Source of the DNA: Vibrio chagasii
GTDB taxonomy: Bacteria; Pseudomonadota; Gammaproteobacteria; Enterobacterales; Vibrionaceae
Assembly (NCBI GenBank): GCA_041879415.1
Contig: CP090852.1
Coordinates: forward strand, 1,426,001 to 1,490,000
Reading direction: 5' to 3'
DNA length: 64,000 nucleotides
Positions 52,621 through 61,987 of the stretch are shown in pieces. The translations under genes and the position numbers were made by a program. The notes under the pieces were generated by a model that saw only the letters and a program-made list of their open reading frames with translations, ran no database searches and had not been told where the DNA came from. Each line of letters starts with the position of its first letter. Positions within the stretch are counted from its first letter, which is position 1.

Positions 52621-53280
52621 TTAAGCTGCAGCTTGTTGAAGCTGTGCTAATACATGATGTAGAGAAGGGCTTATAGTGTGCCCAAGCGCCTTTACTTCAT
52701 CACATGGTTCGACTAAATCAGGGATTTGGAAGCTGATCATGTTGGCAGCCATTGATGCGCGAATACCGTTGTTTGAATCTTCAAACGCCAAGCAAGTTTC
52801 AGGTGCAACGCCTAAGCGCTCAGCGGCCAGTAAGTAGATCTCTGGGTGAGGCTTACCATTAGTGACTTCGCAGCCTGTGCTTAATGAGGTGAAATAAGAA
52901 TCTAAGCCAGCAAGTTCCAGCTTTTTCTTCGCGATATCAAGCTGTGTTGAGGTTGCCACTGCGATTGGAATGTCATTCGACTTTAGCCATTCAAGCAGCT
53001 CAATCACGCCATCTTTAACCGGAATCGCTTGGTTCTTAACAATCGCGCTATAGCGAGTGCGCCATTCATTATTTAGAGCCGGATAATCAAGATCTTCGCC
53101 ATAACCATTTCTAAAGATCTGTTCGATAGTTTTTGCGTTACAGCCGATGATGCCTAAGTAAACGTCCTTTAAAAATGGGACACCTTGCGCGTGACATGCT
53201 TCTTCAAAAATCTGCATACACAGGCGCTCAGTATCAAGGAGTAGGCCATCCATATCAAAAATAGCTGCTTGGAATTTCAT
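52621..53280 (-). CDS. HAD-family hydrolase (beta-phosphoglucomutase-like)
   Basis: A 219-residue haloacid dehalogenase phosphatase. Motif I is FDMDGLLLDTE at residues 8-18, motif II is IAVATST near residue 110, and motif III/IV are KPHPEIYL and AFEDSNNGIRA. This pattern is shared with beta-phosphoglucomutase and the YqaB/YfbT sugar phosphatases. It is a cytosolic single-gene transcript closed by a terminator. The natural substrate (sugar phosphate or other) cannot be inferred. Confidence 0.9.
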   Translation of the reverse strand: MKFQAAIFDMDGLLLDTERLCMQIFEEACHAQGVPFLKDVYLGIIGCNAKTIEQIFRNGYGEDLDYPALNNEWRTRYSAIVKNQAIPVKDGVIELLEWLKSNDIPIAVATSTQLDIAKKKLELAGLDSYFTSLSTGCEVTNGKPHPEIYLLAAERLGVAPETCLAFEDSNNGIRASMAANMISFQIPDLVEPCDEVKALGHTISPSLHHVLAQLQQAAA

Positions 53281-53701
53281 ATCCGTGGTTCTTTATGTGT
53301 TGTGGTCGTGAGGGCGAGTATTTTGACATAGCCACTAGGTATAGGCGAGTCAAAGCTTTGTGAAAAAACGAGAAGGTTTACTGCAAACAGTACTCAGCAT
53401 TTGGTATTTACGCGATGAAGGTGATATGCATCTTGTTGTTTTAATAGCCAAAAGATCTTATAGGCTAATTTTATAGATTTCGATGTTCTAACAGAAACAA
53501 TGAACATCAGAATGCATAACAATCGACGGCTGTGCTCGAATGAAAAATTACATTCTTGATACTTATTGGCCTGTTATCGTGACCATAATCTTATAAAAAA
53601 CAATCCATTAAAACGCTCAATGATTGTGTGATCTACCAATAAGTAACGCATTGAACATAAAGACAAAATAACCCTAGTCCACATTTTTAGCAGGGTTGCT
53701 T
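53281..53701. other. Upstream region of the Dcu transporter
   Basis: About 420 bp, AT-rich, between divergent genes. It holds promoters for both neighbours. A TGTGATCTACC stretch near 53624 gives a half-site for CRP-type proteins. I found no second half-site, no clear FNR box and no gene. Confidence 0.4.
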
Positions 53702-55030
53702 ATGTTGTATTTTGAGTTTCTATTTTTGCTTATTGTCCTCTATATCGGTTCTCGTTATGGCGGTATTGGTTTAGGGGTTGTTTCGGGCATTGGTTTGGTG
53801 ATTGAGGTCTTCATCTTCAAGATGCCACCAACGTCGCCACCGGTCACTGTAATGCTGATTATTCTCGCGGTCGTGACTTGTGCGTCGATCCTCGAAGCGG
53901 CTGGTGGCCTGAAGTACATGTTACAAGTAGCGGAAAGGGTACTGAGAAAGAACCCGAAACGCGTCACCATGATAGCTCCATTCGTTACCTATTCGATGAC
54001 GTTCCTGTTGGGTACTGGCCACGCGGTTTATTCAATCATGCCTATCATTGGTGATGTGGCATTGAAGAACGGGATTCGTCCTGAGCGCCCGATGGCAGCA
54101 GCTTCTGTTGCATCTCAACTTGCGATCACAGCATCGCCGATCTCGGCAGCCGTGGTTTATTACTTAGCGCAGCTATCGGATATTCAACACTCTATCACTC
54201 TGCTTTCGATTCTATTGGTGACGGTGCCTGCAACGCTATTCGGTACTTTTCTACTTTCTCTGTACAGCCTAAAACGCGGTAAAGAATTGAATGACGACCC
54301 TGAGTACCAAGAGCGTTTGAAAGATCCTGAGTGGAAAAAACGCATTGAGAGCACGACAGCAACATCTTTAGATGAAGTGCTACCTAGTTCGGCTCGTAAC
54401 GCAGTATTAATTTTCCTACTTTCTATTGTCGTGATCGTCATTGTGGCGATGGTGCCAGAAATCAGAACCATTGTGGACGGAGACAAGCCAATCAAGATGT
54501 CGGTCATCATCCAAATGATGATGCTCTGCTTCGGCGGTATCATTTTACTGGCGACCAAAACTGACCCACGTGATGTGCCAAATGGTGTGGTATTTAAGTC
54601 GGGTATGGTGGCGGCCATTGCTATCTTCGGTATCGCTTGGATGTCAGATACTTATTTCCAATACGCAATGCCTCAGTTCAAATCTGGCATCGTTGAAATG
54701 GTAACGAATTACCCTTGGACGTTCGCACTAGCACTATTCATCGTATCGGTTGTTGTGAACTCGCAAGCGGCAACGGCACGTATGATGTTGCCTGTTGGTC
54801 TTGGTCTAGGGTTAGACCCAGCGCTGCTTATCGGCTTGATGCCAGCGGTTTACGGCTACTTCTTCATCCCGAACTACCCATCAGATATCGCAACAGTGAA
54901 CTTCGATGTCTCTGGCACTACCAAGATTGGTAAGTGGTACTTCAACCACTCATTCATGTCGGTGGGTTTAATCGGCGTGGTCGGCGCATGTTGTCTAGGC
55001 TACGCACTAGCACAGATTTTTATCGCTTAA
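53702..55030 (+). CDS. Anaerobic C4-dicarboxylate transporter, Dcu family
   Basis: A 442-residue transporter of the DcuA/DcuB family (DcuB 446, DcuA 433 residues in E. coli) with about ten to twelve hydrophobic segments. It exchanges fumarate, succinate, malate or aspartate across the inner membrane. Family segments are EAAGGLKYMLQVAERVLRKN, MTFLLGTGHAVYSIMPII, and the C-terminal NSQAATARMMLPVGLGLG and FIPNYPSD. The start is the ATG at 53702 with AGGG upstream. DcuA and DcuB cannot be separated by motifs. It is a single gene with a strong terminator. Confidence 0.92.
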   Translation: MLYFEFLFLLIVLYIGSRYGGIGLGVVSGIGLVIEVFIFKMPPTSPPVTVMLIILAVVTCASILEAAGGLKYMLQVAERVLRKNPKRVTMIAPFVTYSMTFLLGTGHAVYSIMPIIGDVALKNGIRPERPMAAASVASQLAITASPISAAVVYYLAQLSDIQHSITLLSILLVTVPATLFGTFLLSLYSLKRGKELNDDPEYQERLKDPEWKKRIESTTATSLDEVLPSSARNAVLIFLLSIVVIVIVAMVPEIRTIVDGDKPIKMSVIIQMMMLCFGGIILLATKTDPRDVPNGVVFKSGMVAAIAIFGIAWMSDTYFQYAMPQFKSGIVEMVTNYPWTFALALFIVSVVVNSQAATARMMLPVGLGLGLDPALLIGLMPAVYGYFFIPNYPSDIATVNFDVSGTTKIGKWYFNHSFMSVGLIGVVGACCLGYALAQIFIA

Positions 55031-55053
55031 TGTAATTAGCTAAGTAAGAAACG

Positions 55054-55083
55054 AAAAACAGCGCCTGAATTGGCGCTGTTTTT
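55054..55083 (+). terminator. Terminator of the Dcu gene
   Basis: AAAAACAGCGCC (55054-55065) pairs perfectly with GGCGCTGTTTTT (55072-55083) around a 6-nt loop. Confidence 0.9.
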
Positions 55084-55121
55084 GTTTGGAAGATTTGAAG
55101 CACTGACTTTCTGAGTTGATA

Positions 55122-55445
55122 TTAACGAGCTTCAAAAGCCAAAGATTGAATCGCTTCTTCAATGGTTGGGAAGTGAATTTTCATTAGGCACACTTCGGCT
55201 TTCTGGAACTCATGATTGCGAATCAGTTTGGTCACGCTTTCAACCGAATATTGCTCAGGTCGTTTGGTGAGAGATAGTTCATTTGAGCTGGATTGAAGTG
55301 AATAGCTGTTACCTTCAGAATCAATGAGGTAATCATCTTCGCCCAAGATCATGTCTGAGCATTCTGTCTGAAAGTCACTCTCGGATGCGACGTAAATCAG
55401 TTCATCATCGCCGTCGAGTTTTACTAAAGATGGCCAACGGATCAT
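55122..55445 (-). CDS. DUF4144-like hypothetical protein
   Basis: A 107-residue cytosolic protein. Its beta-rich first half (IRWPSLVKLDGDDELIYVAS) and helical C-terminal half (TKLIRNHEFQKAEVCLMKIH) fit the DUF4144 family common in Vibrio, although I rely on general resemblance. There is no signal peptide and no catalytic motif. It is located between the Dcu terminator and the CLCA_X gene, and transcribed in the latter's direction. Function unknown. Confidence 0.6.
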   Translation of the reverse strand: MIRWPSLVKLDGDDELIYVASESDFQTECSDMILGEDDYLIDSEGNSYSLQSSSNELSLTKRPEQYSVESVTKLIRNHEFQKAEVCLMKIHFPTIEEAIQSLAFEAR

Positions 55446-55549
55446 TACAGCCTCTGAATCATATATGTTGAAGTTTATCGACTATAAACAGTTTTGAGCC
55501 TTGGATCATCTATTGCTCTAGCTGCCCAAAACGTTACTTACTTAAAGAG

Positions 55550-56341
55550 CTACTTGCTCAAAGAGCGGCCTAGCGGTGCAAAATAGCCTTGTATCGCGTT
55601 GTAGATTTCCTTTCTATGCGCAAGGTCTGGATAGAGAGGGAACATATCAGGCTTTGTTGTGCCATCGACTAGGTACGAGTTTTCGATATCTGAGCAGGAT
55701 TCAATGGCGGACTCGAAAGCACGCGCCATCATCTCTGTTGGTAACGAGAAGTAACGGGCAGACGTCGCTTTGTCGGCTATGACACTTCGGGCAACGTAAT
55801 CGTGTTTATCCAGGTTATTTTCGCTGAGTAGCGTGGCATCGAACAGCGACATCAGACTCTCGTTTAATGGATGAGGTCGCACCTTTCTATCGTGTAACCA
55901 ACAATCGCTAGCAAACAAGATGTGTTTACGAGGCCCTGAAGTATCGCCAATCTCAAATGCCTTTTCAGCGATGTAGTGATCAAATGCATGCCAAAACTCG
56001 TGAGCGAGCGCACCTGCACCTGCGTTTTTAGCTAGAGCTAATTCACGCTGGTTGGGCGCGTAATGTGCTTGCACGCCTTTTCTTCCGCCACTGCCAAATG
56101 CCAGCCCAAGTGTGCCACGCAAGCCTATCGCTTCAGGTGGCAGAGCCAAAATATAAGCCAGGTCTGCGAATGAATCGAATATCAAGTTCGCAGCTAAGTC
56201 CTTCTCTTCTTTGGTTACCCAAGCGCCCACACGAATGCTGCCCATACCGAAGGTCTGTTTAATGTCCATGAAAGACACCTGATCGCCGTGTCGGTAGTCT
56301 GGGCCTTTGCGGGTTTTGTACTTAAAGTGGGTTAACTTCAA
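55550..56341 (-). CDS. CLCA_X-family protein with HExxH-like motif
   Basis: A 263-residue protein of the CLCA_X group found in Vibrionaceae. It contains HEFWHAFDHY near residue 115. This keeps the H-E-x-x-H arrangement of zinc metallopeptidases and is followed by SDCWLHDRKVRPHPLNE. The glycine-rich LAFGSGGRKGVQAHYAP precedes it. The first codon is TTG at 56341, supported by AAGGA five bases upstream. No signal peptide is seen, so a cytosolic role is likely. The peptidase function is inference from the motif only. Confidence 0.7.
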   Translation of the reverse strand: MKLTHFKYKTRKGPDYRHGDQVSFMDIKQTFGMGSIRVGAWVTKEEKDLAANLIFDSFADLAYILALPPEAIGLRGTLGLAFGSGGRKGVQAHYAPNQRELALAKNAGAGALAHEFWHAFDHYIAEKAFEIGDTSGPRKHILFASDCWLHDRKVRPHPLNESLMSLFDATLLSENNLDKHDYVARSVIADKATSARYFSLPTEMMARAFESAIESCSDIENSYLVDGTTKPDMFPLYPDLAHRKEIYNAIQGYFAPLGRSLSK

Positions 56342-56475
56342 AGGAGTCCTTAGAAATGAGTGTATAACGTAAATGCTATCAGGTACGGCTTAGTGCCTTA
56401 CAAACCTAAGCCGAGGAAGTTACCACTTTTCGGAGCCAATTTCTGAACAAAATGACTTTGGTTAGGTTGAAGGGC

Positions 56476-57141
56476 CTACCATGAGCTGGGATCGCCTTCG
56501 CGTGTGAGCGGAAACAATGGTTCATCGGGTTTGGCGTAACTTAGTCGGCGTAGCCTCTGGGTGACGTGATAGCTGTCTAGCCCTGATATGGTGACTGTGT
56601 CTAAAGCCTCCAAATCCAAGTATCCATCAGGCATAAAGGCATTTTTGGGGGCGTGAAGAGTGACGACTTCGCCAATCAACATTTGGGTGTGATTGCTCTC
56701 TATCTGAATATGTTCTTTCAGCTCCAACCCAATTTTCAAAGCACTTTCTAATACAAACGGTGCTGAGAAGTCATCGTCATAATAAGGTGTCAGGCCGACC
56801 GACTCGAACTCGGATACTTCTTTAGGATATCGCGCCGAGGTTTGGTGAGCTTTCTTGAAAAAGTCAGCGCTAATGCTGTTGATCGTGAACTGCTTGGTTT
56901 CGAGAATGTTGTCCAAGGTGTGGCGGCGTCTTTTACACGGACGAACAATAAACCCGAATAGCGGGGGGTGCGATCCTAAATGTACCACCGAGCTTATCAC
57001 TGCCAAGTTTGCAACCCCTTGGCTGTCACAGCTACCAATCAAATTAGCACTTTTGAAACCTGACAATGAATTGACTAGTCGAGTGCGCTCTCGCTGCTCC
57101 ATGGCTTGAAGATCGTTCTTAGACAGGGTGATGTCCTTCAT
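56476..57141 (-). CDS. Flavin reductase-like FMN-binding protein
   Basis: A 221-residue protein of the flavin reductase-like (FMN-binding split barrel) family. Segments are ANLIGSCDSQGVANLAVISS and LFGFIVRPCKRRRHTLDNILE, the latter with the conserved arginines that hold FMN phosphate. Members reduce flavins or act as FMN-dependent oxidoreductase domains. A GGAAGAGAAAGG precedes the ATG. It is transcribed divergently from the membrane ferric reductase-like gene at 57401, which may be functionally linked through flavin or iron, but this is speculative. Confidence 0.85.
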   Translation of the reverse strand: MKDITLSKNDLQAMEQRERTRLVNSLSGFKSANLIGSCDSQGVANLAVISSVVHLGSHPPLFGFIVRPCKRRRHTLDNILETKQFTINSISADFFKKAHQTSARYPKEVSEFESVGLTPYYDDDFSAPFVLESALKIGLELKEHIQIESNHTQMLIGEVVTLHAPKNAFMPDGYLDLEALDTVTISGLDSYHVTQRLRRLSYAKPDEPLFPLTREGDPSSW

Positions 57142-57400
57142 ACCTTTCTCTTCCTACTTGATTAAATGAACCTGCATTTTTATGAGCCTATATGTACGAA
57201 CATGGGCTTTTTATCGATCAAAGAAATCACGAACCCAGAGAGTCCACTTGGTGCGATCGGTTGCTTGGTTCAGTGGCATCGGGACCTGTGAATCTGCTAG
57301 CACATGCCAGTTACTCGTCTTTGCATAGATTTACGCATGTTGACGTCGTTTTACATCACGCAAGCTAAAGTAATGCTGTTGAATTTAAAAGTGTTAAGAA

Positions 57401-58732
57401 ATGAAAACAGTCCGCAATATCATTTGGGCAATGATTGCCACAATGTCAGCCTTTTGGTTTGCGATGGAACCGCAATTATTCGCTTCAAGCGATGTCTTTG
57501 AATGGCGCTCAGCCATGATTCAGTACTCAGGTATTTTGTCTCTGATGTTAATGTCCATCACCATGATTTTGGCGATGCGTTTACCCATGGTTGAGAATTG
57601 GCTCAAGGGTATGGACAAGGCGTATCGAGTACATAAATGGCTAGGAATCGGTGGTGTAGCCTTGGGTGTGACACACTGGCTGTGGTACCAAATACCTAAG
57701 TCGTTAGTGATGTCTGGTGTGCTAGATAAGCCTGTTCGACATGATGGTTCAGGGCCACAAGTGGTGTTGACTGGTTGGGAGCTGTGGGTCAACGAACTGC
57801 GTGGAGTTGCTCAGGGTATTGGCGAGTGGGGCTTCTACTTGTTGCTAGTACTACTTGTGGCTTCGCTTTGGGCGGCAGTCAAATACAAACCATTTAAACT
57901 GTCTCACCGTTTGATGTCAGTCGCGTATCTGTTTATCGCTTTTCACTCCGTGATATTGCTTAAACGCGCTTATTGGGGAGCGCCGATTTATTACTTAACG
58001 GTGGCATTTGCTTTGGTAGGATCTATCGCAGCGATATACAGCTTGTTGGGTTTGGTCGGGCGTCGTAATCGCCACTCAGCGACTATCGCTTCGACTCGCT
58101 ATTTTCCTCAGGCTCAAGTCATGGAATTGGTGTTAAAACCTGATGCATCTTGGCAGGGGCACAAAGCAGGGCAGTTTGCGTATTTACGTTTCGGTAATGA
58201 AGATCCGCACCCGTTTACCATTGTGTCGGGCAGTGAAGATTCAGAGCTACGTTTCTTGATCAAAGAGTTGGGTGACTTTACAAATGGCCTTTATGAGCGA
58301 GTGAAAGCGGGTGATAGCGTAAGAGTCGAAGGACCTTATGGTCGTCTTGAGTTTGATTTGAGCAAGCCACAAATCTGGGTTGCTGGTGGTGTCGGGATTG
58401 CTTCGTTCTTTGCCACGCTTGAAGCACTCAAGAGTCAACAAGATCACCCTCGAATCGAGTTGTTTTACTGTTCTCGTGGTATCGACGAGCATTTGGTTGA
58501 GGAGCTACTAGGCTTAGCTCATGAGGTGGGAGTAAAGCTGAACGTCATTGATACTTTGCATTCTCCAAGGTTAAACGCCGGACTCATCGCAAATCAATGT
58601 GGTGATCTGAATGAATATGAGCTCTATTTCTGCGGGCCTGAGCTATTCTCAACAGCATTGAAGAAAGAGTTAGACGCTTATCAATTTGATATCGAAAAAC
58701 ACTATCACGAAGAGTTGTTTGTGATGCGTTAA
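57401..58732 (+). CDS. Ferric reductase-like transmembrane flavoprotein
   Basis: A 443-residue membrane oxidoreductase. Residues about 8-215 contain six or so hydrophobic helices of a ferric reductase domain, with haem-ligand candidates in YRVHKWLGIGG and LSHRLMSVAYLFIAFHSVIL. Residues about 220-325 form an FAD-binding barrel (FAYLRFGNEDPHPFTIVSG has the R-x-x-PFT motif). Residues about 330-443 form the NAD(P)H domain (GGVGIASFFATLEAL and YFCGPELFSTALK). There is no C-terminal ferredoxin domain. The likely role is transmembrane electron transfer to ferric iron or quinone. Start ATG at 57401 with weak AAG spacing. Confidence 0.88.
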   Translation: MKTVRNIIWAMIATMSAFWFAMEPQLFASSDVFEWRSAMIQYSGILSLMLMSITMILAMRLPMVENWLKGMDKAYRVHKWLGIGGVALGVTHWLWYQIPKSLVMSGVLDKPVRHDGSGPQVVLTGWELWVNELRGVAQGIGEWGFYLLLVLLVASLWAAVKYKPFKLSHRLMSVAYLFIAFHSVILLKRAYWGAPIYYLTVAFALVGSIAAIYSLLGLVGRRNRHSATIASTRYFPQAQVMELVLKPDASWQGHKAGQFAYLRFGNEDPHPFTIVSGSEDSELRFLIKELGDFTNGLYERVKAGDSVRVEGPYGRLEFDLSKPQIWVAGGVGIASFFATLEALKSQQDHPRIELFYCSRGIDEHLVEELLGLAHEVGVKLNVIDTLHSPRLNAGLIANQCGDLNEYELYFCGPELFSTALKKELDAYQFDIEKHYHEELFVMR

Positions 58733-58902
58733 CAGTCGCTTGCTCCCTATTGGCCCTGTTAATTAATCATGACCAGAGAGGAGGTTCTATATGGCTTCGC
58801 GTTTTCAGCCAACTAAAAAGGTGCACTCATTAAATTTGCTGTTGCAGCTGTTCACTATTGAGCGATACCATATAGGGCTATTTCTTTGGAAAAGATTTGA
58901 TT

Positions 58903-59310
58903 ATGTCAGATGAAAAACTCGCACTAGAGTGGATGCGCCAACAAGCACATAAAGTAGACCCATACGTTATCAATCCATCGTTTGATGAGTGCGTTGAGCT
59001 GCTTGATCCTGCTTTCAAGAAGGGCAAGAGTGTTGCGCAGTTAAAGTATCTGTTATCAGAGGCAGATCGTAGGGCTGGCGCGGCGGAACGTAAGCATGCG
59101 GCTTTAAAATACGCCAAAGAGAAAAGCCCAAATGCTGGTCAAATCTTGCGACTGCAAAGCAAGCTGCAACAAGTTCAGTTGGCTCTCAAGCTTGCCACTG
59201 GCGACAACAACATGACCATATCCCAGTTCTGTGCAGAGTATGAAGTCTCTAAGCGTGATGGTAATACAGCATGGAATGAGAAGCTGGTAGAGCAGAACAA
59301 AAGAAGATAG
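58903..59310 (+). CDS. Hypothetical helical protein
   Basis: A 135-residue cytosolic protein from the ATG at 58903, with GGAAAAG upstream. An ATG two codons earlier (58897) is an alternative. It is almost entirely alpha-helical, with a positively charged central stretch (LLSEADRRAGAAERKHAALKYAKEK) and a coiled-coil-like ILRLQSKLQQVQLALKL. No family or enzymatic motif is recognised. It ends in a bidirectional terminator. Function unknown. Confidence 0.6.
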   Translation: MSDEKLALEWMRQQAHKVDPYVINPSFDECVELLDPAFKKGKSVAQLKYLLSEADRRAGAAERKHAALKYAKEKSPNAGQILRLQSKLQQVQLALKLATGDNNMTISQFCAEYEVSKRDGNTAWNEKLVEQNKRR

Positions 59311-59327
59311 TAAAACAAAAAAGATAG

Positions 59328-59357
59328 AAAAATGAGCCCTCTGAACGGGCTCATTTT
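59328..59357 (+). terminator. Bidirectional terminator
   Basis: AAAATGAGCCC (59329-59339 region) pairs with GGGCTCATTTT (59347-59357). It lies between the hypothetical helical protein gene and the convergent AGE-like gene. Confidence 0.85.
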
Positions 59358-59378
59358 CATTGTGTTTTAGACAACCCG

Positions 59379-60821
59379 CTAAGGTTGAATGTTGTTAAAG
59401 CTGACCTTCTGCATTCCACCCTCAAGCTCCTCCAGCTTAACCATATCTCCTTGATAGTAATACGGCTCCATTGGCATCTCGCTGTCGGTTGGCCTTGCAT
59501 AGTGAAGTTCTGCTGGTTTGCCTCCCACTTGTCGCGCGTATAAGTAGCCAATCAAAGCGTGCTCAAACTGATGGTAGCCGTTGCCCCAGTGAAATGCCTT
59601 AGTACGCTTAGGTTCTAGCCCAACGCCACCGTATTTATGGTCGACCCACACATCATGAAAAGTCGGCAACGTGTATTGTAGGGTTTCTTTCATCGAACCA
59701 TCGACAAGCGATACCGTCATTGCCGCTTGGTCGAGCTCAGCCCATTCCCATGAGGAAGCCCAATTTGTGTTTGGCCTGCTTTGCCAGCCAGTAATCTCTC
59801 GTCCTTGCCATGCCTTCTGAAGCTTGCCGTCAAAGTATTGGGATACATCGGTGAAGTCTTTCTGGTATTGCGCTTGGGCTAAAGTGTGCTTCATCCCTTG
59901 CATACCGAATTCTTTCCATTCCGAGTTATCCAGAGTTTGTCCAGTCAGGTAAGTCATCCAATACGCTTTTATGGTATGCCCAAAATCATTGTGATTGGCG
60001 TTCGGCATCATGGCTGCTTTGCTATGAATCGCACCGTAGAAGCGCTGTTCATCTTCCGAGTGGTAGTGCTCGATCATGGTTTGTGTCAGCCAATTCAGGT
60101 CATCAAGCCATTTTGTCTTGGTAGGCTCTTTCAGCAGGGGAGCAACTAACAGCATGTAACCGTTAATCTGGTCAAGCTGTGCAACCAATTCCCGCTGAGT
60201 GGCTTTGCCATCTTCGCCGTCGGCAAGTACCCACGCTAGGCCGCTGTTGTCGTTAAGTCGATATTTATCAAAGATAAAAGCTTGTTGGGCAATGAGCGCT
60301 TCCTCTACCTGTTTGTCTTGGGTTAGGTAGTAGTACATTGCTAATCCAACCAGTGCATACGCTTGATCTTGAGCCGTTCGTTGTTGCCACTCAAGCCCTG
60401 CTTTCCCGTCTTTGGTGAAGCTGATGAAACCACCATTTTGCTGATCTTCTAAATGTTCAATGAGGTAGTAAGCCCCTTGCTTAGCGAGCGCTAATGCTTG
60501 TTTGTTTCCGGTTAGGTGGTAGAGCACGCCATATGCATAGGTTTGGCGTGACTTCATCCGAGTGAACTCTTTGCCAAAGTGAGGTGTGATCCAGCCTCTG
60601 TTCAATTCAGGACAAACATTAGTCACATCAAGCAATGTTCCATCATCACAACGAAAAGTCGGGAAGTTGCCTATCGGTTCTCCCTGAGCGCTCGGCATCA
60701 TCCAATAAGGCGCAAGCCCTTCAGAAGCATGATTGATCCAGTCTTGTCCAGAGGGAAGGGCGACATTGGCAGATACAGCTAAGCTCGTGATACTGAGTAA
60801 TGCGATAGAGGCTCGTAACAT
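59379..60821 (-). CDS. Secreted AGE-like (alpha/alpha)6-barrel protein
   Basis: A 480-residue exported protein, starting at the ATG at 60821 (signal to about residue 18, ending VSA). An upstream TTG start is weaker. The body is a run of paired helices with aromatic-rich inner motifs: KSRQTYAYGVLYHL, EWQQRTAQDQAYALVGLAMY, FYGAIHSK, HNDFGHTIKAYWM and WEWAELDQAAM. This fits the N-acylglucosamine 2-epimerase-like barrel fold. Two cysteines (CDDGT and NVCPE) may be bridged in the periplasm. The natural substrate, probably a carbohydrate, is unknown. It is unusual in being secreted; cytosolic AGE members are the norm. Confidence 0.72.
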   Translation of the reverse strand: MLRASIALLSITSLAVSANVALPSGQDWINHASEGLAPYWMMPSAQGEPIGNFPTFRCDDGTLLDVTNVCPELNRGWITPHFGKEFTRMKSRQTYAYGVLYHLTGNKQALALAKQGAYYLIEHLEDQQNGGFISFTKDGKAGLEWQQRTAQDQAYALVGLAMYYYLTQDKQVEEALIAQQAFIFDKYRLNDNSGLAWVLADGEDGKATQRELVAQLDQINGYMLLVAPLLKEPTKTKWLDDLNWLTQTMIEHYHSEDEQRFYGAIHSKAAMMPNANHNDFGHTIKAYWMTYLTGQTLDNSEWKEFGMQGMKHTLAQAQYQKDFTDVSQYFDGKLQKAWQGREITGWQSRPNTNWASSWEWAELDQAAMTVSLVDGSMKETLQYTLPTFHDVWVDHKYGGVGLEPKRTKAFHWGNGYHQFEHALIGYLYARQVGGKPAELHYARPTDSEMPMEPYYYQGDMVKLEELEGGMQKVSFNNIQP

Positions 60822-61034
60822 GATGTTTATCTTAATAATTTGATTTTGTTTGAATATAAACAATCAGGTCTGCACATTGTGATTCGGCGATCACAATCGA
60901 CCAAACTATTGCGATATGGGTAAAGGTTCAGGTGATTGGAGGTTAAGTGAATCGGGTCGAGAGCGAGCTAAAGACTTCATCATTAAATGATAAATCTAAC
61001 ATTATTTCATTTGCTGGTGATAGTGTTAAGAGGT

Positions 61035-61063
61035 AATAAATTATCGAAAATCGATAATTTATT
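61035..61063. promoter_or_regulatory. 13-bp inverted repeat before the DUF2975/HTH operon
   Basis: AATAAATTATCGA (61035-61047) and TCGATAATTTATT (61051-61063) are perfect 13-bp complements with a 3-base loop. It lies about 60 bp before the first start codon. With no T run after it, it looks like an operator rather than a terminator, possibly for the HTH protein of this operon. Confidence 0.6.
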
Positions 61064-61123
61064 GTTGATCATCATTTGCTTTGATCTTAGTATCCTCCTG
61101 TCAACTTAACAGGAACATTAACT

Positions 61124-61672
61124 ATGTCTAACATCCAAAAACAAAGCCGACGTGTCCGCATGCTATTGCAGTCCTTTCTTGTACTTACTCCTATCATGGT
61201 GTGCTACTTCTGGTTAACCGTTGAGACTCCTTATGACTTTATAAGTTCGACTGGTATTTTTTACCTCACTTATGACATCGGGAGTTACACGATGTTGCCG
61301 CTTACTATGACAACAAGAATAGTTGCGGCGTTCACAAGCTTAGCGATGTCTAGCATTCTGATATACGCACTAGTCGTTCTGATACGTTTATTCCGCAACT
61401 ATGAGCGAGGCGAGATCTTCTCACTAGAAAATGCAATGTCTTACCAGAAGCTCGGGTATAGCTTGTTCTATTGGGTATTCGGCTCGGTTATCTATGGTTC
61501 ATTGATGTCAGTGATTTTGTCGTTCAATAATCCACCAGGTGAGCGTATCTTTGCGATTAGTTTTGTGGGGATGGACTTTTTGACACTTATATTAGGTATA
61601 ATTATTTTGATCATCTCATGGGTGATGAAAGAAGGTTATATTCTGGCTGATGAGCACAGCCAAACGATTTAA
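61124..61672 (+). CDS. DUF2975-family membrane protein
   Basis: A 182-residue inner-membrane protein with four hydrophobic segments at about residues 14-34, 66-92, 115-135 and 148-168. The third segment is preceded by NYERGEIFSLENAMSYQKLG, the characteristic DUF2975 element. Members are usually found next to a small Cro/CI-like HTH gene, as here, where the HTH gene starts ten bases after this stop codon. ACAGGA lies before the start. The pair resembles a membrane protein plus cognate regulator module (YoaS/YozG type). Function unknown. Confidence 0.85.
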   Translation: MSNIQKQSRRVRMLLQSFLVLTPIMVCYFWLTVETPYDFISSTGIFYLTYDIGSYTMLPLTMTTRIVAAFTSLAMSSILIYALVVLIRLFRNYERGEIFSLENAMSYQKLGYSLFYWVFGSVIYGSLMSVILSFNNPPGERIFAISFVGMDFLTLILGIIILIISWVMKEGYILADEHSQTI

Positions 61673-61682
61673 AGGACTTGTC

Positions 61683-61916
61683 ATGACTATCCGCATTAAT
61701 TTAGACATTATGATGGCCAAGCGAAAAATGCGATTAAAGACATTGGCACAAGAGGTTGGGATTACTGAAGCCAACTTGTCGGTGTTAAAGAATGGCAAGG
61801 CCAAAGCGGTAAGGCTATCGACACTAGACAAGTTGTGTGAAGTGTTAGACTGCCAACCGGGTGATATATTGGAATTTGAAGCGAACATTCATGAAGAGAG
61901 CGCAACTGCTGAATAG
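61683..61916 (+). CDS. Small Cro/CI-type HTH regulator (YozG-like)
   Basis: A 77-residue DNA-binding protein. The start is the ATG at 61683 with AAAGGA upstream; a longer frame that overlaps the DUF2975 gene has no support. Residues about 10-65 form a complete XRE-type helix-turn-helix (MRLKTLAQEVGITEANLSVL, then KNGKAKAVRLSTLDKLCEVL and DCQPGDILEF). It is coupled with DUF2975, its usual partner. The large inverted repeat at 61035-61063 is its most likely operator, giving autoregulation. Target and signal are inferred. Confidence 0.85.
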   Translation: MTIRINLDIMMAKRKMRLKTLAQEVGITEANLSVLKNGKAKAVRLSTLDKLCEVLDCQPGDILEFEANIHEESATAE

Positions 61917-61987
61917 CGAGTTCGTAAATCGTCTTCCCTTATGAAAACAATGAGTCTCGAAATTATTCGAGACTCATTCGCTCCACG

